This document shows positions 1 through 5,876 of a stretch of DNA of 5,876 nucleotides, piece by piece. Position 1 is the stretch's first letter; the number at the start of each line of letters is the position of its first letter. Source of the stretch: JAHEYF01 sp045805185 (GTDB lineage: Bacteria > Bacteroidota > Bacteroidia > B-17B0 > Aurantibacillaceae); NCBI GenBank assembly GCA_045805185.1, contig JBJMLS010000041.1, positions 1-5,876 of the forward strand. The letters run 5' to 3'. Both the position numbers and the translations under genes were made by a program. The notes under the pieces are model-generated. The model ran no database searches and was not told where the DNA came from. It worked only from the letters and a program-made list of their open reading frames with translations.

Positions 1-253
1 GCATCTTGTTCAAGTTTTCCCTCTTTTTAGAAAGGCTTTTTTTGTGGGGCTTCTTCCTTTGCAAATTTTAAGCCAATCGTTCAACAACGCTGTATAAAAC
101 AGCTTACGTGGCAAATCTAGGCCTATTTTGCTATACAAAACAAATTTTTAGCGAAATTTGTTCTTAAATAATTGTTAATTAGTTGTACGACGAATCAGAG
201 GTCGGGTTCGACAGAGAACGAGATATTTAACATTAAACCTACTTATTTCCGAT
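1..253. other. Non-coding region upstream of the hydrolase gene
   Basis: No convincing gene is seen on either strand. The plus-strand frames open at the left edge all stop early (by about position 96) and give low-complexity Phe/Leu-rich peptides. Minus-strand frames are interrupted and Lys-rich. The stretch holds several small inverted repeats: GCTGT/ACAGC (89-93/99-103), the palindrome TAGGCCTA (118-125), a perfect 9-bp repeat listed separately (139-162), and GTCG/CGAC (201-204/209-212). It probably contains the end of the upstream transcription unit and the promoter and leader of the hydrolase-pgeF pair. I could not place a good TAnnTTTG box here. Confidence 0.5.
139..162. repeat. Perfect 9-bp inverted repeat (hairpin or operator candidate)
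   Basis: AACAAATTT (139-147) and AAATTTGTT (154-162) are exact reverse complements around the 6-nt spacer TTAGCG; a T-G wobble could extend the stem to 10 bp. It lies 92 nt before the hydrolase start. The stem has only one G-C pair and no clean T-run follows on the plus strand, so it is a poor intrinsic terminator. On the minus strand it is followed by TTGTATAG, also weak. A dyad operator for a dimeric regulator is an equally good reading. AT-rich DNA produces such repeats by chance fairly easily. Confidence 0.4.
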
Positions 254-1051
254 ATGTTTCACAGTACAATCGATAAACAGCGACTCTATTATGAAGTCCA
301 GGGCGATCTGAACAGTAAGCGCACACTTGTTCTGCTCAATGGCTTGTCTCAATCTACTCTTGCCTGGGCCCTGATGACTCCCATCCTGGGGAAAAATAAC
401 CGCATTATCCTTCTCGACCTGATCTTCCAGGGTCAGTCAGATAAAAAGGGAGAGTGGCGCGATTTTGACCAGCATGCTGCCGATGTAAAAGGTTTACTTG
501 ACGAACTGAAAATTGAACATACTGTGGTCATCGGACTTTCTTACGGTAGCCTCGTGGCACAGCATTTTGCGTTAATGTACCCGGAAAAGCTGGAAAAATT
601 AATTCTTATGTCCACTTTCGCTCATAAAACACCCTATTACCGCGCTATAGAAACCGCCTGGGAACAGGCGCTTAAAATGGGCGGCTATCCTTTGCTGCTG
701 GATATTATGTTGCCTTCTGTACTAAGTGAAGGGTACTTTAAAAATCCATTGATCCCAATTGAAATGATGAAAGAGGCACGCAAGGATCTGAATATGGATG
801 CCGCCGCATTAATGAAATTGATGAATGCTACTAAAGAAAGGCCTGACTACCTGGAAAAGCTGAAAGGGCTCAGAACATCAACACTTATCATACAGGGTGA
901 AAAAGATACGCTCTTTCCCGTTCACATGGCTGAAGCTGTACAACAAAGTATCCCGGGATCAAAATTAGAGGTCATTCCAGGCGTGGGACATACATTAAAC
1001 CTCGAAGCCATCCCTCAATCGCTGGCCCTCATAAATTCTTTCATTGCATAA
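254..1051 (+). CDS. Alpha/beta-fold hydrolase, substrate unknown
   Basis: This is a 265-residue protein, the usual length for a single-domain alpha/beta hydrolase, without signal peptide or membrane helix and so probably cytoplasmic. The catalytic triad is readable: nucleophile Ser96 in the elbow G-L-S-Y-G (94-98), acid Asp218 in GEKDTLFP, and His246 in GVGHTLNLE. The strand before the oxyanion hole reads LVLLNGLSQST (about 25-35), so Asn-Gly replaces the usual His-Gly. The strand after it reads DLIFQGQSDK (55-64) where most relatives have D-x-x-G-x-G-x-S. Residues about 125-200 form a helical cap that would determine the substrate. The family includes esterases, lactonases, thioesterases and C-C hydrolases (BioH-, MenH- and enol-lactonase-like); nothing here selects one. 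The ATG at 254 is the natural start; no Shine-Dalgarno is seen, as is usual in Bacteroidota. The stop lies 4 nt before the pgeF ATG, so the two are probably co-transcribed. Confidence 0.9.
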   Translation: MFHSTIDKQRLYYEVQGDLNSKRTLVLLNGLSQSTLAWALMTPILGKNNRIILLDLIFQGQSDKKGEWRDFDQHAADVKGLLDELKIEHTVVIGLSYGSLVAQHFALMYPEKLEKLILMSTFAHKTPYYRAIETAWEQALKMGGYPLLLDIMLPSVLSEGYFKNPLIPIEMMKEARKDLNMDAAALMKLMNATKERPDYLEKLKGLRTSTLIIQGEKDTLFPVHMAEAVQQSIPGSKLEVIPGVGHTLNLEAIPQSLALINSFIA

Positions 1052-1055
1052 ATAT

Positions 1056-1805
1056 ATGTTAAGCTGTGATCGTCCTGTAATATTTGAACCTTTTAAAGGA
1101 CTTATTGCGGCGCAAAGTACCAGGCTCGGGGGAATAAGTCCAAAACCTTTTGAGTCGTTAAACCTGGGCCTTTCCACCGGTGATGAACGCGCAAATGTTG
1201 AAGCGAATAGAAAAATATTTTTTGACGAGCTCGGAATATCTGAAACGGAGCTTGCCTCTTCAGGACAGGTTCATGGCGCAGATATTTTAATTGCTGATAA
1301 GCCGCAGCATGGGCAATGTTATGATGCAGTAATGACAATTAAAAAAGGATTGTTCGTGGGCGTGAGCGTTGCAGATTGCACACCTGTACTTATTTATGAT
1401 TGCGGAACAGGCGCTGTAGCGGCTATACATGCCGGCTGGAGAGGAACAGTCCAGCAGATCACATTAAAAACACTGGACAAAATGAAGCTGGAATTTGGTA
1501 CTAAGGCTGAGGACTGTTACGTCTATGTTGGCACATGCATTTCTGAAAAAGCTTTTGAAGTGGGAAATGATGTTGCAAAAGAATTTAATGATTCCTTCAA
1601 GCGTTTTGATGATGAAAAACAGAAATACTTTGTTGACCTGAAAAAAGCGAACCTGCAGCAACTGGTAAATGCAGGAGTTGCCCCTCATCAAATAGAGGTT
1701 TCGACACAATGTACCGTGTTAAATAACGACCGGTATTTCTCTTATAGGAAAGAAAAAGGTCAGACCGGAAGAATGCTTGCGGTGATTGGGGTAAAACAGA
1801 ATTAG
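1056..1805 (+). CDS. pgeF: PgeF/YfiH-family protein (peptidoglycan editing factor, laccase domain)
   Basis: This 249-residue protein covers essentially the whole PF02578-type domain once called polyphenol oxidase or laccase. Family motifs appear in order: STRLGGISPKPFESLNLG (about 21-38), GQVHGAD with His73, VADCTPVLIYD with Cys108, AIHAGWRG with His125, and near the C-terminus NDRYFSYRKEKGQTGR (224-239). His73, Cys108 and His125 match the metal-binding His-Cys-His set of the family. Escherichia coli PgeF removes L-Ser wrongly added in place of L-Ala to UDP-MurNAc, protecting peptidoglycan composition; the mammalian relative LACC1/FAMIN acts on purine nucleosides, so other activities are possible. 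The protein is probably cytoplasmic, with no signal peptide. The ATG at 1056 is preferred. An in-frame TTG at 1044 would add four residues and overlap the hydrolase gene, but the ATG sits just after the upstream stop. The position after the third metal ligand reads GTCI (159-162) where GPCI or GPxI is more usual. Confidence 0.93.
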   Translation: MLSCDRPVIFEPFKGLIAAQSTRLGGISPKPFESLNLGLSTGDERANVEANRKIFFDELGISETELASSGQVHGADILIADKPQHGQCYDAVMTIKKGLFVGVSVADCTPVLIYDCGTGAVAAIHAGWRGTVQQITLKTLDKMKLEFGTKAEDCYVYVGTCISEKAFEVGNDVAKEFNDSFKRFDDEKQKYFVDLKKANLQQLVNAGVAPHQIEVSTQCTVLNNDRYFSYRKEKGQTGRMLAVIGVKQN

Positions 1806-1827
1806 TACACTAAAACATTTCCTGAAA

Positions 1828-3087
1828 CTATTCCAGCCCCGGCGTTTCTCCGTCATCCAGTAAATTCAGATCAATAGCATCCTGTCCCGCAATGCCATCA
1901 ATGGAACCGCGGATATGAGCCGCATTCAACAATACTTTTTCCAATTGCTTCTCCCTCGTCTTCCATAATTTCTCCATTGTATCCCGCTCCTTCTGGATAG
2001 AAATTTTCATTCCCATAAAGCCTTCACGGATCGCTTTCCATTGCTCTGCAAATTCATTACTGGTGAGGTAATCATAAAGCATGTGCATTTTATCACCCTT
2101 GTTCTCCTGTGATTTTGAAGCCATAGAAACCTTAATGATTCCATCACGGAGCACATGGGCCAGCGCCTTTACCTCAGCATAAGAACAAACCCATACCCCA
2201 CTTCGCTCTCCAAAATGTTCCATATCCTTTGGCATAACTTCCGTAACCAACACGGCCACATCTGCAGACTGCGTGCGCATATCGTGCTTCAATTTTTCGA
2301 TCCAGTCTCCGCCAAATGCTTTTGTGCGTTTGCTTTCATAAATGATCTTACCGCATTCCTGACCAAACTGGTTGCGTACCAACTGAACCGCATCAGCCCC
2401 GCGCACCCCTTTCGCAACTTCTGCGATCGTATCAAATGGAAATGCATTTCTCAGCATTTCTTCCAGCGCCAGTTCCTGCACTTCGCCCTGCAATTGCATG
2501 GAGCCCTGCTCGGCCTTGCGCTTCATCTCTTCCGCAAGTTTACGCTGATCTTCTAATTGTTTTTCCAGCTCTTTAATTTTTAACTGGGTTTCATTATCCT
2601 TCAATGCATTCTTTTCACTTTCCTGCTTCCTGATCTGCTCTCCCAGACTTGTCCGCTCTTCCTGCAGTTTTTTCTGTACCAGTAATTCAAATTCAGCTTC
2701 CTTGTTTTTGAACTCCTGCTCCTTTCTCAAAAATTCAAGTTCCTTTTGCTGGCTCTCCTTTAACTTCTGATTCTTAGACTCCAGGTCCTCTTTCATTGCA
2801 TTCAACTGAACATCCAACTCCTCAGCTGCTTTCTTTTTTGCTTCCTGTTCCAGGCGGTGACGCTCAAGCTTCACCTTTTCAGTGACGATCTTCTCCTGGT
2901 CCTCCAATTGCAATGATAAACGCTCTTTTTCGGCCTTCAGTAGTTTTTCTTTTTCAGCAATTGCTTCCTGATCTTTTTTATATTGGGTGAGATAACGATT
3001 TCTGATGTTATTCTCGATCTCATTGGCTATAGCATTTTCCAGAGGAAACTCATGCGCGCAATTAGGACATTTGATATTCTGTGCCAT
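1828..3087 (-). CDS. DUF2130-family coiled-coil protein with PD-(D/E)xK-like motif
   Basis: This is a 419-residue soluble protein in three parts. Residues 6-16 hold a CPNC knuckle (Cys7, Cys10) like half a zinc ribbon. Residues about 35-205 are a long Glu/Lys/Gln-rich coiled coil. Residues about 201-390 form the conserved domain, opening with GEVQELALEEML and continuing FPFDTIAEVAKGVRGAD, YESKRTKAFGGDWIEKLK and ADVAVLVTEVMP, which I recognise as DUF2130-like. Asp232, Glu251 and Lys253 (D-x18-E-S-K) followed by a basic/aromatic helix resemble a PD-(D/E)xK nuclease core. That is inferred from the sequence; family function is not settled to my knowledge. RmuC, a coiled-coil protein with a nuclease-like domain, is an architectural analogue and an alternative label. 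The ATG at 3087 is preferred over a TTG at 3093 that would add only two residues. The gene lies 75 nt downstream of the membrane-protein gene on the same strand and converges with pgeF across 22 nt. Confidence 0.85.
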   Translation of the reverse strand: MAQNIKCPNCAHEFPLENAIANEIENNIRNRYLTQYKKDQEAIAEKEKLLKAEKERLSLQLEDQEKIVTEKVKLERHRLEQEAKKKAAEELDVQLNAMKEDLESKNQKLKESQQKELEFLRKEQEFKNKEAEFELLVQKKLQEERTSLGEQIRKQESEKNALKDNETQLKIKELEKQLEDQRKLAEEMKRKAEQGSMQLQGEVQELALEEMLRNAFPFDTIAEVAKGVRGADAVQLVRNQFGQECGKIIYESKRTKAFGGDWIEKLKHDMRTQSADVAVLVTEVMPKDMEHFGERSGVWVCSYAEVKALAHVLRDGIIKVSMASKSQENKGDKMHMLYDYLTSNEFAEQWKAIREGFMGMKISIQKERDTMEKLWKTREKQLEKVLLNAAHIRGSIDGIAGQDAIDLNLLDDGETPGLE

Positions 3088-3105
3088 CAACAATTTTTTG
3101 TGCTA

Positions 3106-3113
3106 TAAACTTA
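3106..3113 (-). promoter_or_regulatory. Possible -7 box for the DUF2130 gene
   Basis: On the minus strand this reads TAAGTTTA, one mismatch from the Bacteroidota -7 consensus TAnnTTTG, and ends 18 nt before the ATG at 3087. No TTG lies at the expected 19-21 nt upstream; the nearest one is only about 11 nt away. If real, it gives a leader of roughly 10 nt and lets the gene be expressed separately from the membrane-protein gene. The match is short enough to arise by chance. Confidence 0.25.
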
Positions 3114-3162
3114 CTGTTTTTATTGCAAGCGCAGGGCTTCAGCATTAGAGTTAACGACATTT

Positions 3163-4737
3163 TTAATTAACAAAAATGAAGGCGAGATGAAGGCAGATGT
3201 AAATCCCCAGGGGAATTAGCGGGACCATATAATTTTGTCTTTCGAAAGCTTCCGGCCCATAAAAGGAGCGTGTTTTTAATTTTGGATTTCTTTTGCCGGA
3301 AGCTTCCATCTCGGAACTCAAGCCCGGAGGCAACCAATCTGCATCTTCAATGGGAGGAAGGAAAGCTTCCCTGAAAATAAAATACGAACAGATAGTAAGG
3401 AACCAGATATCTATGGCAATTAGTAACCACCAATAATTTTGTGAGCGCTCATCGAACCAGGGAGTTTCAAGGCAAACCGGGATAAAGAAAAGCACAAATG
3501 CTATAGCTCTGCCGACCGAATTGAATCTTTCCCTTTTTTTTCTGAAGCGGCATAGTTGCACGGCGTCTTCAACCCTAAATTTTAATGCGCTGAGCTTCTT
3601 CCCGACAACTATCTTTCTGTTACTATCCGGTACAATATAGTTTTCCGAACCGCAATAAGTACAGAGTGTAAATGCTTCGTCAGAACTCAGCGGGAGAGCC
3701 GCACCACAATCACGGCATTGACAAGGCTCATCCTTGCTATTTGGATAATAGGCCATAAAGAAATTCTTTAACCTGGAAACATCATCCGCCCATAAGTTCC
3801 GGCCGCTTAGCAGTGAAGAAAAAAAAGTGAACACGGTCAGTGGTACCCAGAAATAGAATGCAAATGTTTCAAACCTGAACAGCTCTCCTTTCCGGTATAC
3901 TATTATGAGAACCAATTCTGCAAGAAAGCCGCAACACAACAATATAAATGGTAATACATTTATTACTATAAAGAACCAACGCGGCAGTTTCCGGGGCTTT
4001 AAGTTTTTCCACTGTAAATAAACCTCCGCATTTAGCTCCGCTTTCTGCTTAAAGCCGGCAACGATTTCACGCTGGCCTTCCGGAATAAAAACAGCACTCC
4101 CACAATGCGGGCAGCTCACTTCAGCCTTTTCAGACAAAGGCACAAGTCCGCCGCAGCCCGGACAATGAAGCACTGTTATTCCTCTATGAGCCTCATCTGC
4201 TTTTTGACTGACATAATGCCGGGAAAGGCTGATCAGTTTACCTTTTGAAGGAATGAGCGCAGCCTTTTGAATATAACCGTTCAGCCAGGCAACCGTAACC
4301 CTGTCTCCCTCTGAAAAGATTTCTTCTTCAAGCCCCCCGGTGATCCAGACACGCTCATCTCTATTAGTATAAAAAATAACCTCATACCTGTATGTTTTAT
4401 CCTTTCTGAATTCTTTCCGGATCTCTCCTTCAATTAACTCTCCGCCGGGACCGAAGTAATCCAGCAATTCCTTCGTGTTACCATAATACCAGGCAATGAG
4501 GTAAATTGACCCAACACCTAAAAAAATTACAGCTACAGGCATTCCCACTGCAGTATAAAAAAAATCAGTAATGTCGCTGCGGTACAAAAGAAAAGCGAAA
4601 AGAATATAGAGACCTGAACCCAATGCAATATAAATGCAACTTTTAACCTGGCCTGCATTTTCCATCACTTGGGTGCGTAATGAATCATACACCGGAGGAA
4701 TCTTTTCTATTTCTTTTTTAAGGAAAAAAACATTCAT
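3163..4737 (-). CDS. Multi-pass membrane protein with two zinc ribbons, function unknown
   Basis: This 524-residue protein is not one I recognise. Seven hydrophobic segments are seen at about 34-52, 61-84, 254-280, 289-311, 407-423, 436-456 and 504-522. Between the first pair and the first ribbon, residues about 100-162 form a beta-rich domain (GEIRKEF, YRYEVIFYTN, EGDRVTVAWLNG) that resembles DUF3592-type domains; this is a visual likeness only. Two four-Cys zinc ribbons follow: Cys192/195-Cys209/212 and Cys341/344-Cys359/362. Each is followed by I-P or V-P, R-x-I-V-x-G-x-K, a charged linker and two membrane helices, so the module appears duplicated. Ribbons and Lys/Arg-rich linkers suggest those loops face the cytoplasm. 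No enzymatic motif is seen, so a structural, sensing or scaffold role is a guess. The ATG at 4737 is the only sensible start. The gene is divergent from the TPR gene and lies upstream of the DUF2130 gene on the same strand. Confidence 0.8.
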   Translation of the reverse strand: MNVFFLKKEIEKIPPVYDSLRTQVMENAGQVKSCIYIALGSGLYILFAFLLYRSDITDFFYTAVGMPVAVIFLGVGSIYLIAWYYGNTKELLDYFGPGGELIEGEIRKEFRKDKTYRYEVIFYTNRDERVWITGGLEEEIFSEGDRVTVAWLNGYIQKAALIPSKGKLISLSRHYVSQKADEAHRGITVLHCPGCGGLVPLSEKAEVSCPHCGSAVFIPEGQREIVAGFKQKAELNAEVYLQWKNLKPRKLPRWFFIVINVLPFILLCCGFLAELVLIIVYRKGELFRFETFAFYFWVPLTVFTFFSSLLSGRNLWADDVSRLKNFFMAYYPNSKDEPCQCRDCGAALPLSSDEAFTLCTYCGSENYIVPDSNRKIVVGKKLSALKFRVEDAVQLCRFRKKRERFNSVGRAIAFVLFFIPVCLETPWFDERSQNYWWLLIAIDIWFLTICSYFIFREAFLPPIEDADWLPPGLSSEMEASGKRNPKLKTRSFYGPEAFERQNYMVPLIPLGIYICLHLAFIFVN

Positions 4738-4854
4738 GAGCGAGCATTATTAATACAATGTACAAAAAAAATTCTCCGGAGCAGAGGCATTCCGCAATCG
4801 CAATATTTCTAAAGCAAACATAATTTTTTTATCTTTAATATGAATTTAAAATAA
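4738..4854. other. Divergent intergenic control region
   Basis: These 117 nt separate the divergent start codons of the zinc-ribbon membrane protein (minus) and the TPR protein (plus), so both promoters must lie here or within the genes. Visible structure includes the 8-bp palindrome CTCCGGAG (4774-4781), standing out as GC-rich in AT-rich surroundings, the short dyad CATT/AATG (4745-4748/4757-4760), and an A-run (4764-4771). On the minus strand a TACATTG ends 18 nt before the membrane-protein ATG and could be a degenerate -7 box, but it is one T short of the consensus spacing. Confidence 0.45.
4806..4837 (+). promoter_or_regulatory. Candidate Bacteroidota-type promoter of the TPR gene
   Basis: TATCTTTA (4830-4837) differs from the -7 consensus TAnnTTTG only at the last base. 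TTTC (4806-4809) sits 20 nt upstream, where a TTTG/TTG -33 element would be expected, also one mismatch away. The -7 box ends 17 nt before the ATG at 4855, implying a leader of about ten nucleotides. The AT-rich background makes a chance match possible. Confidence 0.4.
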
Positions 4855-5876
4855 ATGCTACTACGCGCAGCTGTTCTTTACCTTTTCTTTATTTTTCAGT
4901 TGCCGGAGCTGGCCGCGCAGGACAGTCTTGCACGCTATTATTTTAAGAAGGAAAAATCCTTTCACCTCGAAAATATAGACAGCGTTAAGTATTATAGCCG
5001 TAAAGCCATACAGGAAGCCGAACGAACACATAATATCCGGGTGAAAATAGAAGCCCTGCATGAACTCGCCTTCAATTTCCGGGAAAACGCCCAATATGAT
5101 GACGCGCTAAAAACTGCATTGGAAGCCAGGGGACTTGCCCTGAGCACAACTGATTCGCTGCTGACAGCTAATAACAGTTACATCCTGGGCAGTATTTATT
5201 TTGAAAAAGACAATCTGAAAGAAGCGGAAAAGAACTATTTACTTGCGATCCGCGTTTTTGGGAAACAAAAATTGTACGACTACCAGGCTTACGCTCAAAA
5301 CGGCCTTGCCAACGTATACAGTTATTTTCAGATGAATCGCGAAGCTGACCTGTATTATACACTGGCGCTTGCAACCTCGAAATTAAGCGCCAATAAACGC
5401 TTGCCCGGAACAATAAATAATAATCTCGGGCATTTTTACATCAAGCTTAAAGAATATGAAAAAGCAGAAGAATACCTGGATAAAGCCGCAAAGATCTTTC
5501 AGGACATCGGTTCTTATCACGATCTGGCTGCTGTCTATTTTAATTCGGGATTTATAAATATTTCCAAGAAAAACTACGACTTCGCTATTGTTGAATTTAA
5601 AAAGTGCATTCAGCTTGGTAAATCCTATCACCTGTTTGAAGATCAAAAAGACGCCTATAAGGAGCTGGAAAATGTCTACAAATTAGGGGGTAACTATGAA
5701 AAGGCCTATGAGTACGCCGATTCCTTCCGGATCATTACGGAAAAACTTCACACAGCGGATACCGAGAAAAAGATCAGCGAGCTTGAAGTAAAATTCAGGT
5801 TACAGGAAAAAAACGCCGAACTGAAAGCTAAGGAAGCGGAGATAAAAAGCGGGGAGGAAAAGATCAAGGCGGAGAA
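4855..5876 (+). CDS. Secreted TPR protein, probable sensor, truncated by window end
   Basis: The frame is open from the ATG at 4855 to the window edge: 340 complete codons, no stop, so the C-terminus is missing. Residues 1-21 look like a signal peptide: Arg4, a hydrophobic core, then LAA before Gln22, a cleavage context common in Bacteroidota. About six to seven TPR units follow between residues 25 and 297, for example 65-98, 104-137, 144-177, 185-218 (LGHFYIKLKEYEKAEEYLDKA region), 224-257 and 264-297, giving a protein-binding solenoid, probably periplasmic. From about 303 a Lys/Glu-rich coiled coil begins (KKISELEVKFRLQEKN). In Bacteroidota this arrangement usually continues into a membrane helix and then a histidine-kinase or LuxR/HTH output domain, so a TPR-linked signal transducer is the best inference, but neither part is visible. 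An ATG at 4840 is rejected as start because it meets a stop after four codons. The gene is divergent from the zinc-ribbon membrane protein. Confidence 0.85.
   Translation, partial: MLLRAAVLYLFFIFQLPELAAQDSLARYYFKKEKSFHLENIDSVKYYSRKAIQEAERTHNIRVKIEALHELAFNFRENAQYDDALKTALEARGLALSTTDSLLTANNSYILGSIYFEKDNLKEAEKNYLLAIRVFGKQKLYDYQAYAQNGLANVYSYFQMNREADLYYTLALATSKLSANKRLPGTINNNLGHFYIKLKEYEKAEEYLDKAAKIFQDIGSYHDLAAVYFNSGFINISKKNYDFAIVEFKKCIQLGKSYHLFEDQKDAYKELENVYKLGGNYEKAYEYADSFRIITEKLHTADTEKKISELEVKFRLQEKNAELKAKEAEIKSGEEKIKAE

Noticed and set aside
22..48. Possible intrinsic terminator (CTTT...AAAG followed by a T-run)
   Set aside because: The stem is only four AT-rich pairs and the T-run also continues into other T-rich sequence, so this is not a credible hairpin.
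1..96. Plus-strand open frames entering from the left edge, possibly the tail of an upstream gene
   Set aside because: The peptides are short, Phe/Leu-rich and low-complexity with no recognisable motif; the frames stop at or before about position 96.
190..220. tRNA-like T-loop sequence (GGTTCGA) preceded by AGAGGTC
   Set aside because: The flanking five bases do not form a T-stem (TCGGG against GAGAA), and no acceptor stem, D-arm or anticodon arm can be built around it. It is probably chance.
2155..2556. 133-codon plus-strand open frame inside the DUF2130 gene
   Set aside because: It is antisense to a well-conserved coding domain and gives a His/Phe/Leu-rich peptide without family features; it is a shadow of the real gene.
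3088..3093. TTG start two codons upstream for the DUF2130 protein
   Set aside because: It adds only Met-Leu before an ATG that begins MAQNIKCPNC, a normal N-terminus for this type of protein.
4861..5646. Three minus-strand open frames of 77-87 codons
   Set aside because: They lie opposite the TPR gene, which has a continuous plus-strand frame with signal peptide and clear TPR units; their peptides show no recognisable pattern.
1..5876. Mobile element, CRISPR array, phage or defence-island content
   Set aside because: No transposase, integrase, terminal inverted repeats, direct-repeat arrays or recognised defence enzymes are seen. The nuclease-like motif in the DUF2130 protein alone is not enough to claim a defence system.

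Overview
The window looks like chromosomal DNA of a Bacteroidota bacterium, probably from the Chitinophagales/Sphingobacteriales side. This is inferred from four things: moderately AT-rich DNA, starts without Shine-Dalgarno sequences, promoter-like boxes resembling the Bacteroidota TAnnTTTG -7 element, and a secreted TPR protein ending in the ELEvKF-type coiled coil common in TPR-linked sensors of that phylum. No rRNA, tRNA, CRISPR array, transposase or integrase was seen.

Layout. Positions 1-253 hold no convincing gene but carry a perfect 9-bp AT-rich inverted repeat (139-162). Two plus-strand genes follow, only 4 nt apart: an alpha/beta hydrolase (254-1051) and a PgeF/YfiH-family multicopper-oxidase-like (laccase-domain) protein (1056-1805). 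They converge, across 22 nt, on two minus-strand genes. The first is a DUF2130-type protein with an N-terminal CPNC motif and a long coiled coil (1828-3087). The second, upstream of it, is an unrecognised multi-pass membrane protein with two zinc ribbons (3163-4737). Divergent from the membrane protein, across 117 nt, a TPR protein with a signal peptide starts at 4855 and is still open at the window end.

How the genes may work together. The hydrolase and pgeF are probably co-transcribed; pgeF points to cell-wall precursor quality control, but the hydrolase substrate is unknown. The DUF2130 gene may be read through from the membrane-protein gene or use its own weak promoter in the 75-nt gap. 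The membrane protein and the TPR protein share a divergent control region, which permits but does not prove a functional link.

The least ordinary object is the membrane protein. It contains an apparent internal duplication: zinc ribbon, a short I-P / R-x-I-V-x-G-x-K tail, an amphipathic linker, then a pair of membrane helices. This is preceded by a membrane-helix pair and a small beta-rich domain reminiscent of DUF3592. No defence, mobile or biosynthetic system can be claimed from this window.
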